From contig OX352774.1 in NCBI GenBank assembly GCA_947095535.1, positions 31,884,496 to 31,948,495 of the forward strand: 64,000 bases of DNA, in the 5' to 3' direction. Positions within the stretch are counted from its first letter, which is position 1. Each line of letters opens with the position of its first letter. The translations under genes and the position numbers were made by a program. Source of the stretch: Poecilobothrus nobilitatus (taxonomy: Eukaryota; Arthropoda; Insecta; Diptera; Dolichopodidae). Shown piece by piece: positions 35,931 to 46,287 of this stretch. The notes below the pieces were generated by a model. The model had not been told where the DNA came from, searched no databases, and saw only the letters and a list, made by a program, of their open reading frames with translations.

Positions 35931-38100
35931 TTATACCAGTACGATAGGATCGGGTATAATAAAATTACTCCTCCGTTTGTAACACCTCGAAATAAGCGAG
36001 CTAGATATACCTAGCTAGCTAGATATACCTAGCTAGATAGGTATGGATCGGATCAGAAAAAAATTCTAAGACTTTTGAGCCATGTCCGTCCGTCCGTCCG
36101 CCAGCACGCTAACTCAAAAACTAAGAAAGCTAGAATCTTGAAATTTACACAAAATATTTTGCGAGTAATTTGTAGGTTCCCTATTTTTTTTGGTTGAGTT
36201 TGGACCAAGCCTTAGGGTAGCTCTCGAACACCTAACTTTTAGATCTTCACATTTTTTTTGCAATAGAGCTATGAAATTTTAACTACTGATAGTTCTCATA
36301 AAAATATTAATTTTATTTTTAATAACTTTTTTTTGTAGCCCCACCCGTTACGGAGCTACAGCTCCCCAAAGGTTCAAAAAAGCTCTATATTTAAATTGTT
36401 ATAGCACAAGTTGTATAAGGTATATCTTCATTTTGAAAACGCCAAACGATTACTACTTTTATTAGCTTTAAAAGTATATATATAATAAATATATATTTGT
36501 GGCATACGGTGTCTTAATTTACCGTTATGCGAAACTCAAATTTTGCAAAATCCTTTAACCCTTCTATCTTCTAAACGGTTTAAGTTGGAAACTTTGAAAT
36601 TTTGACAAAAGTTAGATCTTTGAAAATAAGTATGAGTCATTTCAGAAAATTTTTTTGTATCATTCCCCGTTTAGGAGCTGTAAGGGGTCAAAAACTGAAA
36701 ATTTCCTATTTTTAAACACCTGTAACTTGAACACCTGTTAACATTTTTTTGAAGTAATACACAAAAATTAAAGCTTCAACATTATACTCTTATTTCTGTT
36801 AACAACTTTTTTTAATAATATAGGGTTACTTTATAATTGACGAAAGTGTTACTTGATTTTTTAAAATTTTCTAACAAATTTTTTGCATTTTGCTTTACTC
36901 GATAATTTGAAATTGTTGAGGATATAATGCGTAGTACAAAAAAATGTAAATAAATAAACAACATAACGGTTGCTTGAAGAATTTTTATTTATATGATATA
37001 TTGATATATATACATACTTATATAATATCATGTTTATTTACATATCGTATATGTCACTAGTGAATGAATGATAAGAGTATATATGTATATTATATAGCGC
37101 CGTATTTACATACATATATGTATTTTATTGTACTTATAAGAAATTTAGAAGATGGAAGGGTTAAAGAAATTTGCAAAATTTGAGTTTCGCATAACGGTAA
37201 ATTAAGACACCGTATGCCAAAATTATATATTTATTGTATATATACTTTTAAAGTTAATGAAAGTAGTAATCATTTGGCGTTTTCAAAATGAAGATATACC
37301 TTATACAACTTGTGCTATAACAATTTAAATATAGAGCTTTTTTTAACCTTTGGGGAGCTGTAGCTCCGTAACGTAGGGGGTACAAAAAAAAGTTATTAAA
37401 AATAAAATTAATATTTTTGTGAGATCTATCAGCGCTTAAAATTTCATAGCTCTATTGCAAAAAAAATGTGGGGATCTAAAAGTTAGGTGTTCGAGAGCTA
37501 CCCTAAGGCTTGGTCCAAACTCAACCAAAAAAAATAGGGAACCTACAAATTACTCCCAAAATATTTTGTGTAAATTTCAAGAATCTAGCTTTCTTAGTTT
37601 TTGAGTTAGCGTGCTGACGGACGGACGGACGGACGGACGGACATGGCTCAAAAGTCTTAGAATTTTTTTCTGATCCGATCCATACCTTTGAAGGTATATC
37701 TAGCTCGCTTATTTCGAGGTGTTACAAACGGAGGAGTAATTTTATTATACCCGATCCTATCGTACGGGTATAATTATATTTACTATTTTGTACTAAGTAA
37801 ATTTAATATACATTTACCGCTTAGTATTAAATGGTACTATAGAATATTTGAAAAAGTTTTGGATTGATAATCGTTATGTGAAAGGTTAGAATCTGCTTTT
37901 GAAGAATGTACATATAAACATATAGTTTGAATATATGTACAACCCATAGTTCTAGAAATTATAAAATTCACCCAAATTATTTTAAAATACTAAAATATTA
38001 AAAAAATAATATTGTGCGCAGAGTGACAGGCTATGAACATACTAACGGTTCGTACGGGTATCTAAGAGTTGACAAAAGCAACTGTATTCTTCCTCGTTTT
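35931..38100 (-). mobile_element. DINE-1/Helentron-like element A2, interrupted by a second copy
   Basis: Outer element on the minus strand: 35931-37144 matches A1 from its right end inward to about its position 6990, and 37774-38100 matches the remaining left end (ending TTGTCAACTCTTAGATACCC by complement, then CTTCCTCGTTTT). In between (37145-37773) sits a plus-strand partial copy of the same family. A1 has about 50 bp of AT-rich sequence at the corresponding place, missing here. A local duplication of a CTAGATATACCTAG segment lies near 36000-36035. The tract near 36085 has GTCCGTCCGTCCGTCCG. Confidence 0.8.
37145..37773 (+). mobile_element. 5'-truncated A element inserted in A2
   Basis: The sequence TTAGAAGATGGAAGGGTTAA through TCGTACGGGTATAA matches A1 from about 7548 to 8180. 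It therefore has the right end, microsatellite (GACGGACGGACGG near 37615-37642) and right subterminal repeat, but lacks about 925 bp of the left side. It lies in opposite orientation to the host element, making a foldback of more than 600 bp with 35931-36570. Confidence 0.8.
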
Positions 38101-40164
38101 AAGTGTATTATCACAACAATATGGTATTCTCAAAAACAAAATTATTTTAGTTATTATAATTAGCCACTCAGCCAGCACACTACATCAAAAATTATTATTA
38201 AATATTTTACCATTATAAAATTATTTTACCCTTTTTGTAGAAAAGTGAACACCTCATTTTGAAATGTTTTATGTTTTATTATTAATTTTTTTTTTTAGTA
38301 TTTTTTCAATAAGATCTAGTATATTATTTATGCTAATAATTATAGAGTAGTGCTGTAGAATATTATAATTATTTCTTAAAACCACACTAACGCTATTTAA
38401 CATTATAACACCGTCAAAAAATAAAATAAATATTAAATATTAAATTAACCAACAACCAAAACTCCATCTCCAATATTATTTCTAACAGTTTTTCACAATT
38501 CTCACCTCTAAAATTATATAACAAAAAAAAAAAAAATATAAAAAAAAAAACACTATACCACAAATTATAATCAAGTTTCACGTATATCATAACATAGCGG
38601 TTTTTCCTCAACCCTCACAAAAATTATTTAAACACAAAAATTTCATTTAAAAAAAAAATTTATAAATTAGCGAATGTATAATATTATTATGTAAATACAT
38701 AATACTTATATACTTATGTATATAATATAATATGTAATAGGTATATACTCTACTAATATATAAAAGTTCATTTTGAACATAAATGTTATTAGAAAATTTT
38801 AATTGGAATTTTCCTTTTAAGTGGGGTGGTTAAAGAACGTTGTTGAAAAGTAAATGAAACATAGGATGATAAGAATGGTAAAATTGTATTGAAATGATTG
38901 TTACTAGTAAAAAGTAATTAACTGTGCCTATGTTAACTAATTGAATGAAATAATGGTAAAAAAATTTATTTATTTTTTTTTTTGTCCTTTTTCTTGGTAT
39001 GTATGAAAATAACGGACAATCCATAAATTCTTTTGACTGAGAAAAATTGAAAAAAAAAAAAAAACAGTTACCTAATAGTATTTTAGTTGTTATTATATCC
39101 GGTCTACTAACAATATGCTATATACTAAATTAATAAAGAGTAAAAGGGTATGGAAGAAACTGAAAAAGATGTCGGGACGAAGTTGCATATTTAAATTAAC
39201 AAATAATAAAGAAAATACAAAAAAAAGCAACAAAATAACAGGAAATTTACTTCTTATTTTACTTCTTCACTTCACAAAAAAAAAAAAAAACCTAATAAAA
39301 TTTTAATGAGCTTTAGAGTATATAATATATAATATACTTTAATTATACATTATTACTTATTATTATTGTTATTAAAATAACGATACTTTTGTGACCATAG
39401 ACTTACACCTTCTTCGTTGGTGATATGATGGAAATAAAACGATTAAAATGAAAATTATGTAGGAAATTAGTAAAAAAAAAGAAAAAGGAACTGAAATTCC
39501 TAAAAATATGGTAAAAAAAATTCCAATAAAAAAAAACCAAATACCTACATATTTTTTCTACTAAGAACATGAAAATTATGACCCGAACAATACCAAAAAA
39601 AAAAAAAATAAAATAACAAAATAAAAAGAAACAAATTGGGTCTCCCTCTAATTTGGCAACCGTATCATATTAAATAAGTTTGAAACTGTTCGAATACCTT
39701 TTAAATGTTAAATTGAAATAAATTAACTTAAATAAAAGGACCAAAATAAGACTTATTTAAAAATGAAGTTACATTGATCCGAAATTTCGAATTATAAAAT
39801 TTCGAAATAAAATTGTTTTTTTTTCTTCAAAGGTTCTCAAAAAAAAAAAACAAAAACACAATTATCGTATCGTCACTCCTATCATTGTATCATCAATTTA
39901 ACTGCTGGAATGATACAGTAAAATTGTTAACCTTTCTTATTCTTCGGCGGGAATTAAAAAAAAAAATTAATTTCGAAGACAATTTCTGTCTTTCAGCAAT
40001 TTTGTATAATATGGGATAAGAGTAACTGTACATTTAGAACTTAAGAAAACTGTTGTTCTCGACATAATTTTTTTAATGATTTATTTTAATTTGTTCATAA
40101 AAAGTTTTATTGTCAAAATAAAATTAATTAATAATATTGGACCTAAACACCACTAACATAACCC
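38101..40164. other. AT-rich intronic stretch
   Basis: No exon or repeat family recognised. Short frames here (38414-38611, 38830-39024, 39115-39306, 39813-40019) are low-complexity. Confidence 0.5.
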
Positions 40165-40296
40165 CTAACTCAGACATAGGGCGACAAAATCCTTCCATGT
40201 TTTTTCGATTTCGACTCGTTCGTTGTCGAAACTATATTTTCTTGTTCTTTGCAGTGCAGCTTCTTTAAAAACAGTATTTCTCCATTTTGGTCTTCC
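40165..40296 (-). pseudogene. possible LINE polyprotein C-terminal tail
   Basis: The minus strand has 43 open codons ending in TAG, with a composition unlike the surrounding DNA: GRPKWRNTVFKEAALQR, then about ten residues, then VEIEKTWKDFVALCLS. The order GRPxxRW..., a basic/charged middle and a terminal TW..FV/DRxxWR resembles the tail seen in many LINE reverse transcriptase proteins. There is no zinc knuckle or catalytic motif and no upstream continuation I could confirm. It could also be an unrelated exon remnant. Confidence 0.4.
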
Positions 40297-41629
40297 GAAA
40301 TAAATAATCTAGTCATATCTAAACTTATCCTTCTTATATATGCTTTGAGAATATCCATTTCATAAAAGACATTGATCTTTTTAATTTAATCAATGTTTCG
40401 ATATTTTAATTATTCTTAATTTGTTCATGTGACACTATATTACTTACAACAAAATTACTCTCATGAGACCACTTAAAATGAAAAACAAGAAAATTAAAAA
40501 TTATTTATTGTTAATTATAGAGAAAAGGAACCACTTAAAAAGTATACCAATCGTATCCATTTGGTTAGAGAATTTGTTCATAATAACTGTAAAAAAAAAA
40601 AAAAAACTCAAAAAAGAAAACAAAAACGAAACAATAAAACGGATAGACCTGGTTAATAATTTTTCATTTAACAATTTTACCTGCGTGAACAAAAAGAGGT
40701 AAAAAATGAACTGTTAACCTTTAGAGATAATTTTTATCTCAATAATGATGTTTCTGTCAGTTTAATTATGAATAACTGTAACTTAACAGTAATAAAATAA
40801 AATAAAATAAAAAATTTATTTTCAAATAAATGAAATTTAACGAAACTCTGATACCAAACCGGCCAACAATGAACAATATTAAGGAATGTATGAACCACAA
40901 CACAACCGTTCTTTCTTCAAAAATTTTTGAAAAAGAAAAAAAACACAAAGTTAAATAAATTGAATGAATACCGACCCTTCCTTTTTTAAATTTCCATTAT
41001 TCAAAATTCTTTTTTCATTTGTCAAATTAATACAAAAAAAAAAAAATAAAAAATACACGTGCAAGAAGTTTTGCGAAACCACGAACAAAAAATGTTAATA
41101 AATTTTTTTTTGTATAATTATTGTTGGTGAAAAAAAAAATTACTAAATTTTATCACGAGTAATTTTCTTTGTTTTTTTTTTCCCCTCAACATGTCATCAT
41201 TTAAGAAATTTTGTCAGTTTTTCCCATTATACTTTTAAAACTTTTTCAATATGCAAAAAACTGTTAAAATTAACTGTTAGATTAAAGAAGGAGAAAATGA
41301 ATTAATAAGGCAGTATGTAAAACATAAGGTTTTTAAAAGGGTACATTTACAAAACGACAATTAAAACTTTTGTAGGATTGTAACTGCATTTTTGTAGTAA
41401 AATTTATAATGTTTTTTTTTTTTTGAGATTTAAAAACTGTGTAATATGAAGAGGCACTTTCTTCAATTTTTAAGAAGCGCTATATAAACGATAAGAAAAG
41501 ACGCCACCTCATGCAAAATGATAGTATTGAAAGTTTCATTTTTATGTCCAAATTACGACAAATTCCTACAGTAGTTCAATTTACAGTTTAATAAAAATAT
41601 CAGATTTTTAATTTTTAACTCAAATTGCT

Positions 41630-42120
41630 TTTAAACGGGGCGAAGTACGAAGTACACACATATTTTTCAGGTAACTTATACAATATTGTGAAATATTGTC
41701 CTTCAGTCAAAATTCAAAAAGGTACAGACTAAAAGCGTCCCAGAGATGCAAAGAAACCAAACCATTTAGCAAAATTTTAGTTCCCATAACGGTAAATTTA
41801 AATATTAAATTGCACAAAAATATAAAATTTTTATATAGATTTATAAAGTCTTAAAACTTTCCTGTCGTTTCATGTTTTTCACTTCATAAAATTATAAACA
41901 GAACTTATATGAATATTTGGAAATAAGACTTTTCCAACTTTCACTTACTATAGATATGTTATGAGGTGATGCTATAAAAAAGTTAGAAGCATAAAATTTT
42001 TATTTTTATAAGACGTATCTATAGTTAAAATGCTTTGCTTCAATTTTAACAGTATAGAAGTTGTGTAAAGACGAACAGACAGAGGAGCAGAATGAAGCTA
42101 AAAATGGTAAAAAATTAAAA
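41630..42120 (-). repeat. interspersed repeat family C, copy C4
   Basis: Read on the minus strand it has the C order: TTTTTTACCATTTTTAGCTTC, a degraded CTGTCTGTTCGTCTTTACAC tract (42060-42085), CTATACTGTTAAAATTG, then TTTAAATTTACCGTTATGGG and a weak end near 41640. It is a diverged copy in antisense within intron b. Confidence 0.55.
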
Positions 42121-42763
42121 ATCGTGTTTTATCTTTAATAAAAGTTGACATTTTAGTGACATTTTTATTTTTTTGTAATGAAAAATTTCACTTTACTTTT
42201 AACACTTAAAATTTTGTGTTTTTTTTTTGTTTTTTAGTGGTTTTTCCTTTATACTGAACTGTTACATTAACCATAGTTTAAGTCAAAATGATGAAAATTA
42301 CTTTCAATTATTAGAGAAAAAATACAATAATGGAAAATTTTAAGGAAACCACTTCCATCTTTCAGATTAAAATAAATTTAAAAAAAAAAGTTAATGACAA
42401 TCTGTTAATCATGTTCAACAGACGGTTAAAAATTTCTTTTTGTTTGTCAAATGATGGATAAATGTGATTTACATAATTAAAAAACAAAAATAACTCTTAT
42501 ATTTGGAGCTTTAACTCTTAAAAGTGGTACAATATTAATATTTTAGTGTAAATAACTTAATCTGCATAACTTAGCAAATAATTTTTTTTTGACTAAAGCA
42601 ACAAAAGTGCAAATCTATAAGTATTTGAAAATATTGGAAATATATAAATCTTAGATATTTTATTTATTGTATTTGGCGGAAATAAAATAAATTCTAGTTT
42701 TTTTCCTTTAATTAAACTTTCTATTCTTAATATGCTAATGCTCTCTATCATTTATTATAAAAA

Positions 42764-43869
42764 GGCTTTCAAATTGAGTTTTCAAAAGAAGGCGCCTGTG
42801 TAACACACTTCAAACATTGAACGCACCCATATTATATGTCATTTTGACAGTTGAAGGTTTGCCATTTATAAAAATGGAATCGTATACATTAGAACAACGT
42901 GTTGAAATTATTGAATTATTTTATGAAAATGGTTGTTCTGTCAGAAATGTATTTTGCAAATTACGCGATGTAATGGTCGACATAATAGTTCAACTAATCG
43001 CCGGTCATTCACAAGAAAATATTGGTGCTGTGAGTGATAGTGTTACAGCTGACCCCACCATGTCAATTTTCTGACGTTGACAACAATTGGGACTTTCTGA
43101 GTTAACTGTATGGCGTATGTACAAAGATTTAGCGTTGAAGGCCTACAAAGTTAAATTGACAAAAGAATTGCTGCCACAAGATCATTTCATGCGACGGCAC
43201 TTTGCCAATTGGATACTGGAACAAAACGACAATTTTTCAAAAAAAATCATCTTTTCGGACGAAACACATTTCGAGATCGGTGGCTACGTTATTAAACAAA
43301 ACTGCCGTATTTTGGGAGAGGATAACCCTCGCGCAATCGAAGGGAAGCCAACGCATTCACCAAGGTCACTGTTTGGTGTGCATTATGGTCTGGATGTGAT
43401 TGGTCCGTACTTTTTCGAAAATGATGCTGAAAGAGCCATAACCGTTAACGGTACCAGATTTTTTTATGGCCTAAACTGGAAAATATTAATACTGAGTACA
43501 TGTGGCTTCAACAAGATGGGCCTATACAGTCATACAGTCAGAGAAACACTACAATTACTGCATACAAAGTTGCGAGACCGTGTTATTTCCAGATTCGGTG
43601 ACGTGAATCGAAACGTTGAAGCATTGAAAGCAGAAATTATTTGAGTTATTGGTGAGATAGAGCCGCAACTATGCCAGAATGTGAACGAAAATTTTAATAA
43701 AAGAATCAGGTGCTGTAGAGATGCAAGAGGTGGTCACATGGGAGATATCATTTTCAGAGTATAAATGGCAAACATTGTACTTCAAAAATAAATAAAACTT
43801 TTCCAGTTTCAATTCAAATTTTATGTCTTTTAATTATTTACTTTTGAAAACTCAATTTGAAAGGCCCTT
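42764..43869 (+). mobile_element. decayed Tc1/mariner-superfamily transposon
   Basis: Terminal inverted repeats are visible: the left end has GGCTTTCAAATTGAGTTTTC (from 42764) and the right end has GAAAACTCAATTTGAAAGGC (to about 43865), with about 25 matching bases extending through CTTTTGAAAA. Inside lies a single broken transposase frame in the same orientation (42874-43764). Size (about 1.1 kb), inverted repeats and protein type fit the IS630/Tc1/mariner superfamily. A TA target duplication could not be settled, because the left flank is TATA and the right flank is ambiguous. Confidence 0.85.
42874..43764 (+). pseudogene. Tc1/mariner-type transposase, frameshifted and deleted
   Basis: Starting at ATG 42874 the frame reads an N-terminal helix-turn-helix segment (MESYTLEQRVEIIELFYENG). 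A stop at 43071-43073 and a frame change follow, then from 43087 a second helix segment (LSELTVWRMYKDL) and the DDE domain start (KIIFSDETHFEIGGYVIKQN), giving the first Asp. The second catalytic motif, WLQQDG, is readable only in another frame near 43503-43529, so there are frameshifts on both sides of it. After RFGDVN the protein jumps directly to EALKAEI, deleting the segment that normally carries the third acidic residue. A stop at 43642 precedes a short in-frame tail to TAA at 43762. The enzyme is certainly non-functional. Family assignment is from these motifs. Confidence 0.85.
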
Positions 43870-44425
43870 TTGGATTTTGTAGTTTCCAGTAAAGGACACA
43901 TATAGTTTCTTCAAAACTTTAGTCATAAAAATATTATAATACTGTATTGCATATTTTATTTTTGGTTTGTATCTATTATCGAACTGTTGAGGTTGGTTTG
44001 TGTCGCGAATGGATTTCAAAAAAAAACTAATTTATAGGAAAATATCAGCACTTTAGCGTTATTTACATGTAGCGTCACTGATTGAAAAGAAATGTATTAC
44101 CCAAATGATTTTTATAATTATTAGGTAGCTAGTAGTATTTTTTTGTTTACATAAAAGAAGTAAGCAAAGGTATCAACCATAAACTTGTTGGGTCTAGCAC
44201 CAACACTTTTTTTTTAATTGTTATCTGTTATCTCTTACCAATGATTTTGTTTTATTTTCAATAGAATATGTTTTGTCATTTACTTAATCTTCTACAGTAC
44301 ATATTCAACATTTGAGATTTTATTTTAAATAATTTGCTATTTTGTGTCATGAAATTAAAGGATTAAATTGAATAATTTAAAATTTTTTTAAATATTTATA
44401 AATTTTTTTTTTAATTTATTTGCAG
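43870..44425. other. AT-rich intronic stretch before exon c
   Basis: Nothing recognised besides the polypyrimidine tract and acceptor at its right end. Confidence 0.5.
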
Positions 44426-44560
44426 GGATCGTCGAATTGTGGATGTAATGCAACGACACTTTTAGAATTAATTAAAGAAAATGAATCCGTCAGAGAAACA
44501 ATACGAGGTCCACCCGGTTTACCGGGTAAAGAAGGAAAAACTGGTGCTCCTGGACTCACG
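44426..44560 (+). CDS. collagen-like gene, exon c (non-collagenous break plus Gly-X-Y)
   Basis: A 135-bp exon, phase 0 at both ends, between TTTGCAG and GTAATT. It starts with 27 non-collagenous residues: GSSNCGCNATTLLELIKENE then SVRETIR. This stretch contains a Cys-Gly-Cys pair, a potential N-glycosylation site (Asn-Ala-Thr) and a short amphipathic Leu/Ile/Val pattern that could help chain association. Six triplets follow: GPP GLP GKE GKT GAP GLT. With the tail of exon b this makes a break of about 39 residues between two triple-helical domains. Cysteines in such breaks commonly form interchain disulfides. The reading frame continues past the donor by chance, but the GTAATT donor and the phase match to exon d favour splicing here. 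Confidence 0.92.
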
Positions 44561-44741
44561 GTAATTTATTATTATTTTTTTTCTTTTATCATATTTGATT
44601 CAAATAATTCCTTAAATTGAATGTACATAATTTCTTTTTAAATCTTTGTATATAATCTTCACTATAAATATATAATAATCTATTAAATTATTTCAATTTA
44701 AATATAAATTACTAATTTTAATTTAAAATTTTAATTTTCAG
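44561..44741 (+). other. intron c of the collagen-like gene
   Basis: This 181-bp intron is very AT-rich, with a GTAATT donor and a TTTTAATTTTCAG acceptor, phase 0. It is the only short intron seen in the gene. Confidence 0.9.
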
Positions 44742-44933
44742 GGTGCTACTGGGGTTTCAGGTGAACGCGGTGCCCCCGGTATTAAAGGTGACCGCGGCGA
44801 AAGGGGCGATCCTGGACCTCGGGGACCTGAGGGTTTGCAAGGAAATAAAGGTGAACCAGGAATAGATGGGACACCTGGTGTTCCAGGTCCATCTGGTCCA
44901 CCAGGCCCACCTGGTTTACCAGAAAATTTAGAC
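44742..44933 (+). CDS. collagen-like gene, exon d (uninterrupted Gly-X-Y)
   Basis: A 192-bp exon, 64 codons, phase 0 at both ends, bounded by TTTTCAG and GTAAGT. It encodes 20 uninterrupted Gly-X-Y triplets (from [24 protein letters not shown] to [12 protein letters not shown]), followed by ENLD. Charged GDR/GER/GEP triplets lie in the middle and GPP-rich triplets at the C-terminal side, a common helix-stabilising layout. The ENLD tail suggests entry into another non-collagenous segment. The next exon must start in phase 0, but I could not find it within the remaining 19 kb, so either the next intron exceeds the window or a short exon was missed. Confidence 0.95.
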
Positions 44934-46005
44934 GTAAGTAATTTTTATTTTGAAATTATTATTATTACATTTTTTTGTTTTTTTTTAATGTTTTTTTTCA
45001 ATTTTAAATAAAAATAATATTATAAAAAATTTGAAACTTGCAGTAAAATATTTTAATGGTAGATATACCATTTCAAATTAATGAGAATTTATTTCAAAAC
45101 TAAAATTCTTTAAAGATTTTTCCTTTTCTTAAATTTATATTTTTCATATTTCACAGTTTGTATTCTTTTTTTTCATTTTTGTTCAGTGGATAGAAATTTT
45201 AATTTTTTTTTAAGTTTAAAATTACAAAAATTAAATTAAATTCTTGGTTTCTCTAAATCTTTTTATAAGAACCTTTTTATAAAAAATATGAGTTTGAAGT
45301 TTATTAAAATATGAAAATCTTAACGTTTTAGGGATGCAGCTTAAGCAAAATATACTGCACAATAAGCATATATATCTATTACGCCTAAATTCGCATAACA
45401 TGGAGTAAAATTCTAATGTATATCAAACTTTATTTAGTTACCTTGAAAAAGTTTAAAAATATACCTTACTAATACTGTCTAATAGGAGGGCTAATTTACT
45501 GTTACTAGATTCTTTATTAGTATTACTGACATTCGTCGAAATATTGAAGAAATTTAATTTTTTATAGACATCTTTTAAGTACTGACACTTTCTCTATTCC
45601 GTTCATCTAATAATAATTATATGACTCTCCTCAAACAATTCCAACATACAGCAAGAGAGGTGGCGCGTTTTTAAAACAAGTTATGGAAATTCATTTGTTG
45701 GGAGAAGTTCTAAGATGTGGAACATCTTTCCATAATATATATTATCTCCTCTGTCTGTAATGTACTCTTTTACAATTTGAAACAATCAAATAATCTGTTA
45801 AGATTAGTTAAGGTTCGTTTCTAATTTATCCTCCAATCATCACTTAATATTTTAATACTCCTTCGTTTTTTCCCTCATATTTAGCTAAACCTACACTAAG
45901 GGAATCTGTTAGAGTTGAAAAAAAAGTCATATTTCTCGATTGTTTTACAAGAACACGGTAAACTATAAGATTCTAAACCTTAGTTTAAATAATAAGCTAC
46001 AAGTG
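44934..46005. other. AT-rich stretch after exon d (probable intron)
   Basis: It follows a good GTAAGT donor, so it is probably intron. No exon or repeat family recognised. Confidence 0.5.
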
Positions 46006-46058
46006 AACTTTTAGTTCTATTATTTTTAAATATATTAAAAATAGTAGAACTAAAAGTT
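46006..46058. repeat. 53-bp imperfect palindrome
   Basis: Arms of 24 bp (AACTTTTAGTTCTATTATTT... and complement) with one mismatch surround a 5-base AT loop. It lies 75 bp from SINE S6. Confidence 0.8.
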
Positions 46059-46132
46059 ATAAATATAACTAAATATAACTACCCGGCGATGCACTGATTT
46101 CCTTAAAATATTTTTTTTTTAAATGCATTTCT

Positions 46133-46287
46133 CTGCCACATGAATGTGGACAGGAAATTGCACAGCCTTTCCTGTTCAGACGTGGCTGTAAATGTCGTAA
46201 GGGGGAATAACTGGGATTCGAACCCACACTCCCTCGGTGTTTACAGCGTATTTTATACGCTCTTACCCACTAGGCCACCGAGGCCCC
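46133..46287 (-). repeat. tRNA-derived SINE, copy S6
   Basis: This is the best preserved copy with S5. On the minus strand: GGCCTCGGTGGCCTAGTGGG (A-box region), GTGGGTTCGAATCCCAG (B-box region), CCCCCTTACGACATTTACAG, CCACGTCTGAACAGGAAAGG and a tail containing CCACATTCATGTGG, a small dyad. Good Pol III promoter boxes suggest a relatively recent insertion. Confidence 0.88.

Larger units (their letters stand above)
35086..44425 (+). other. intron b of the collagen-like gene
   Basis: The intron is 9.3 kb, phase 0, with a GTAAGT donor and a TTATTTGCAG acceptor. It contains the nested A2 element, a LINE tail fragment, a C-family repeat and a decayed Tc1/mariner transposon. The stretches 35086-35930, 38101-40164, 40297-41629, 42121-42763 and 43870-44425 show nothing recognisable other than A/T tracts. 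Confidence 0.75.

Noticed and set aside
43202..43399. 65-codon frame overlapping the transposase
   Set aside because: A shifted frame of the transposase pseudogene with no motif of its own.
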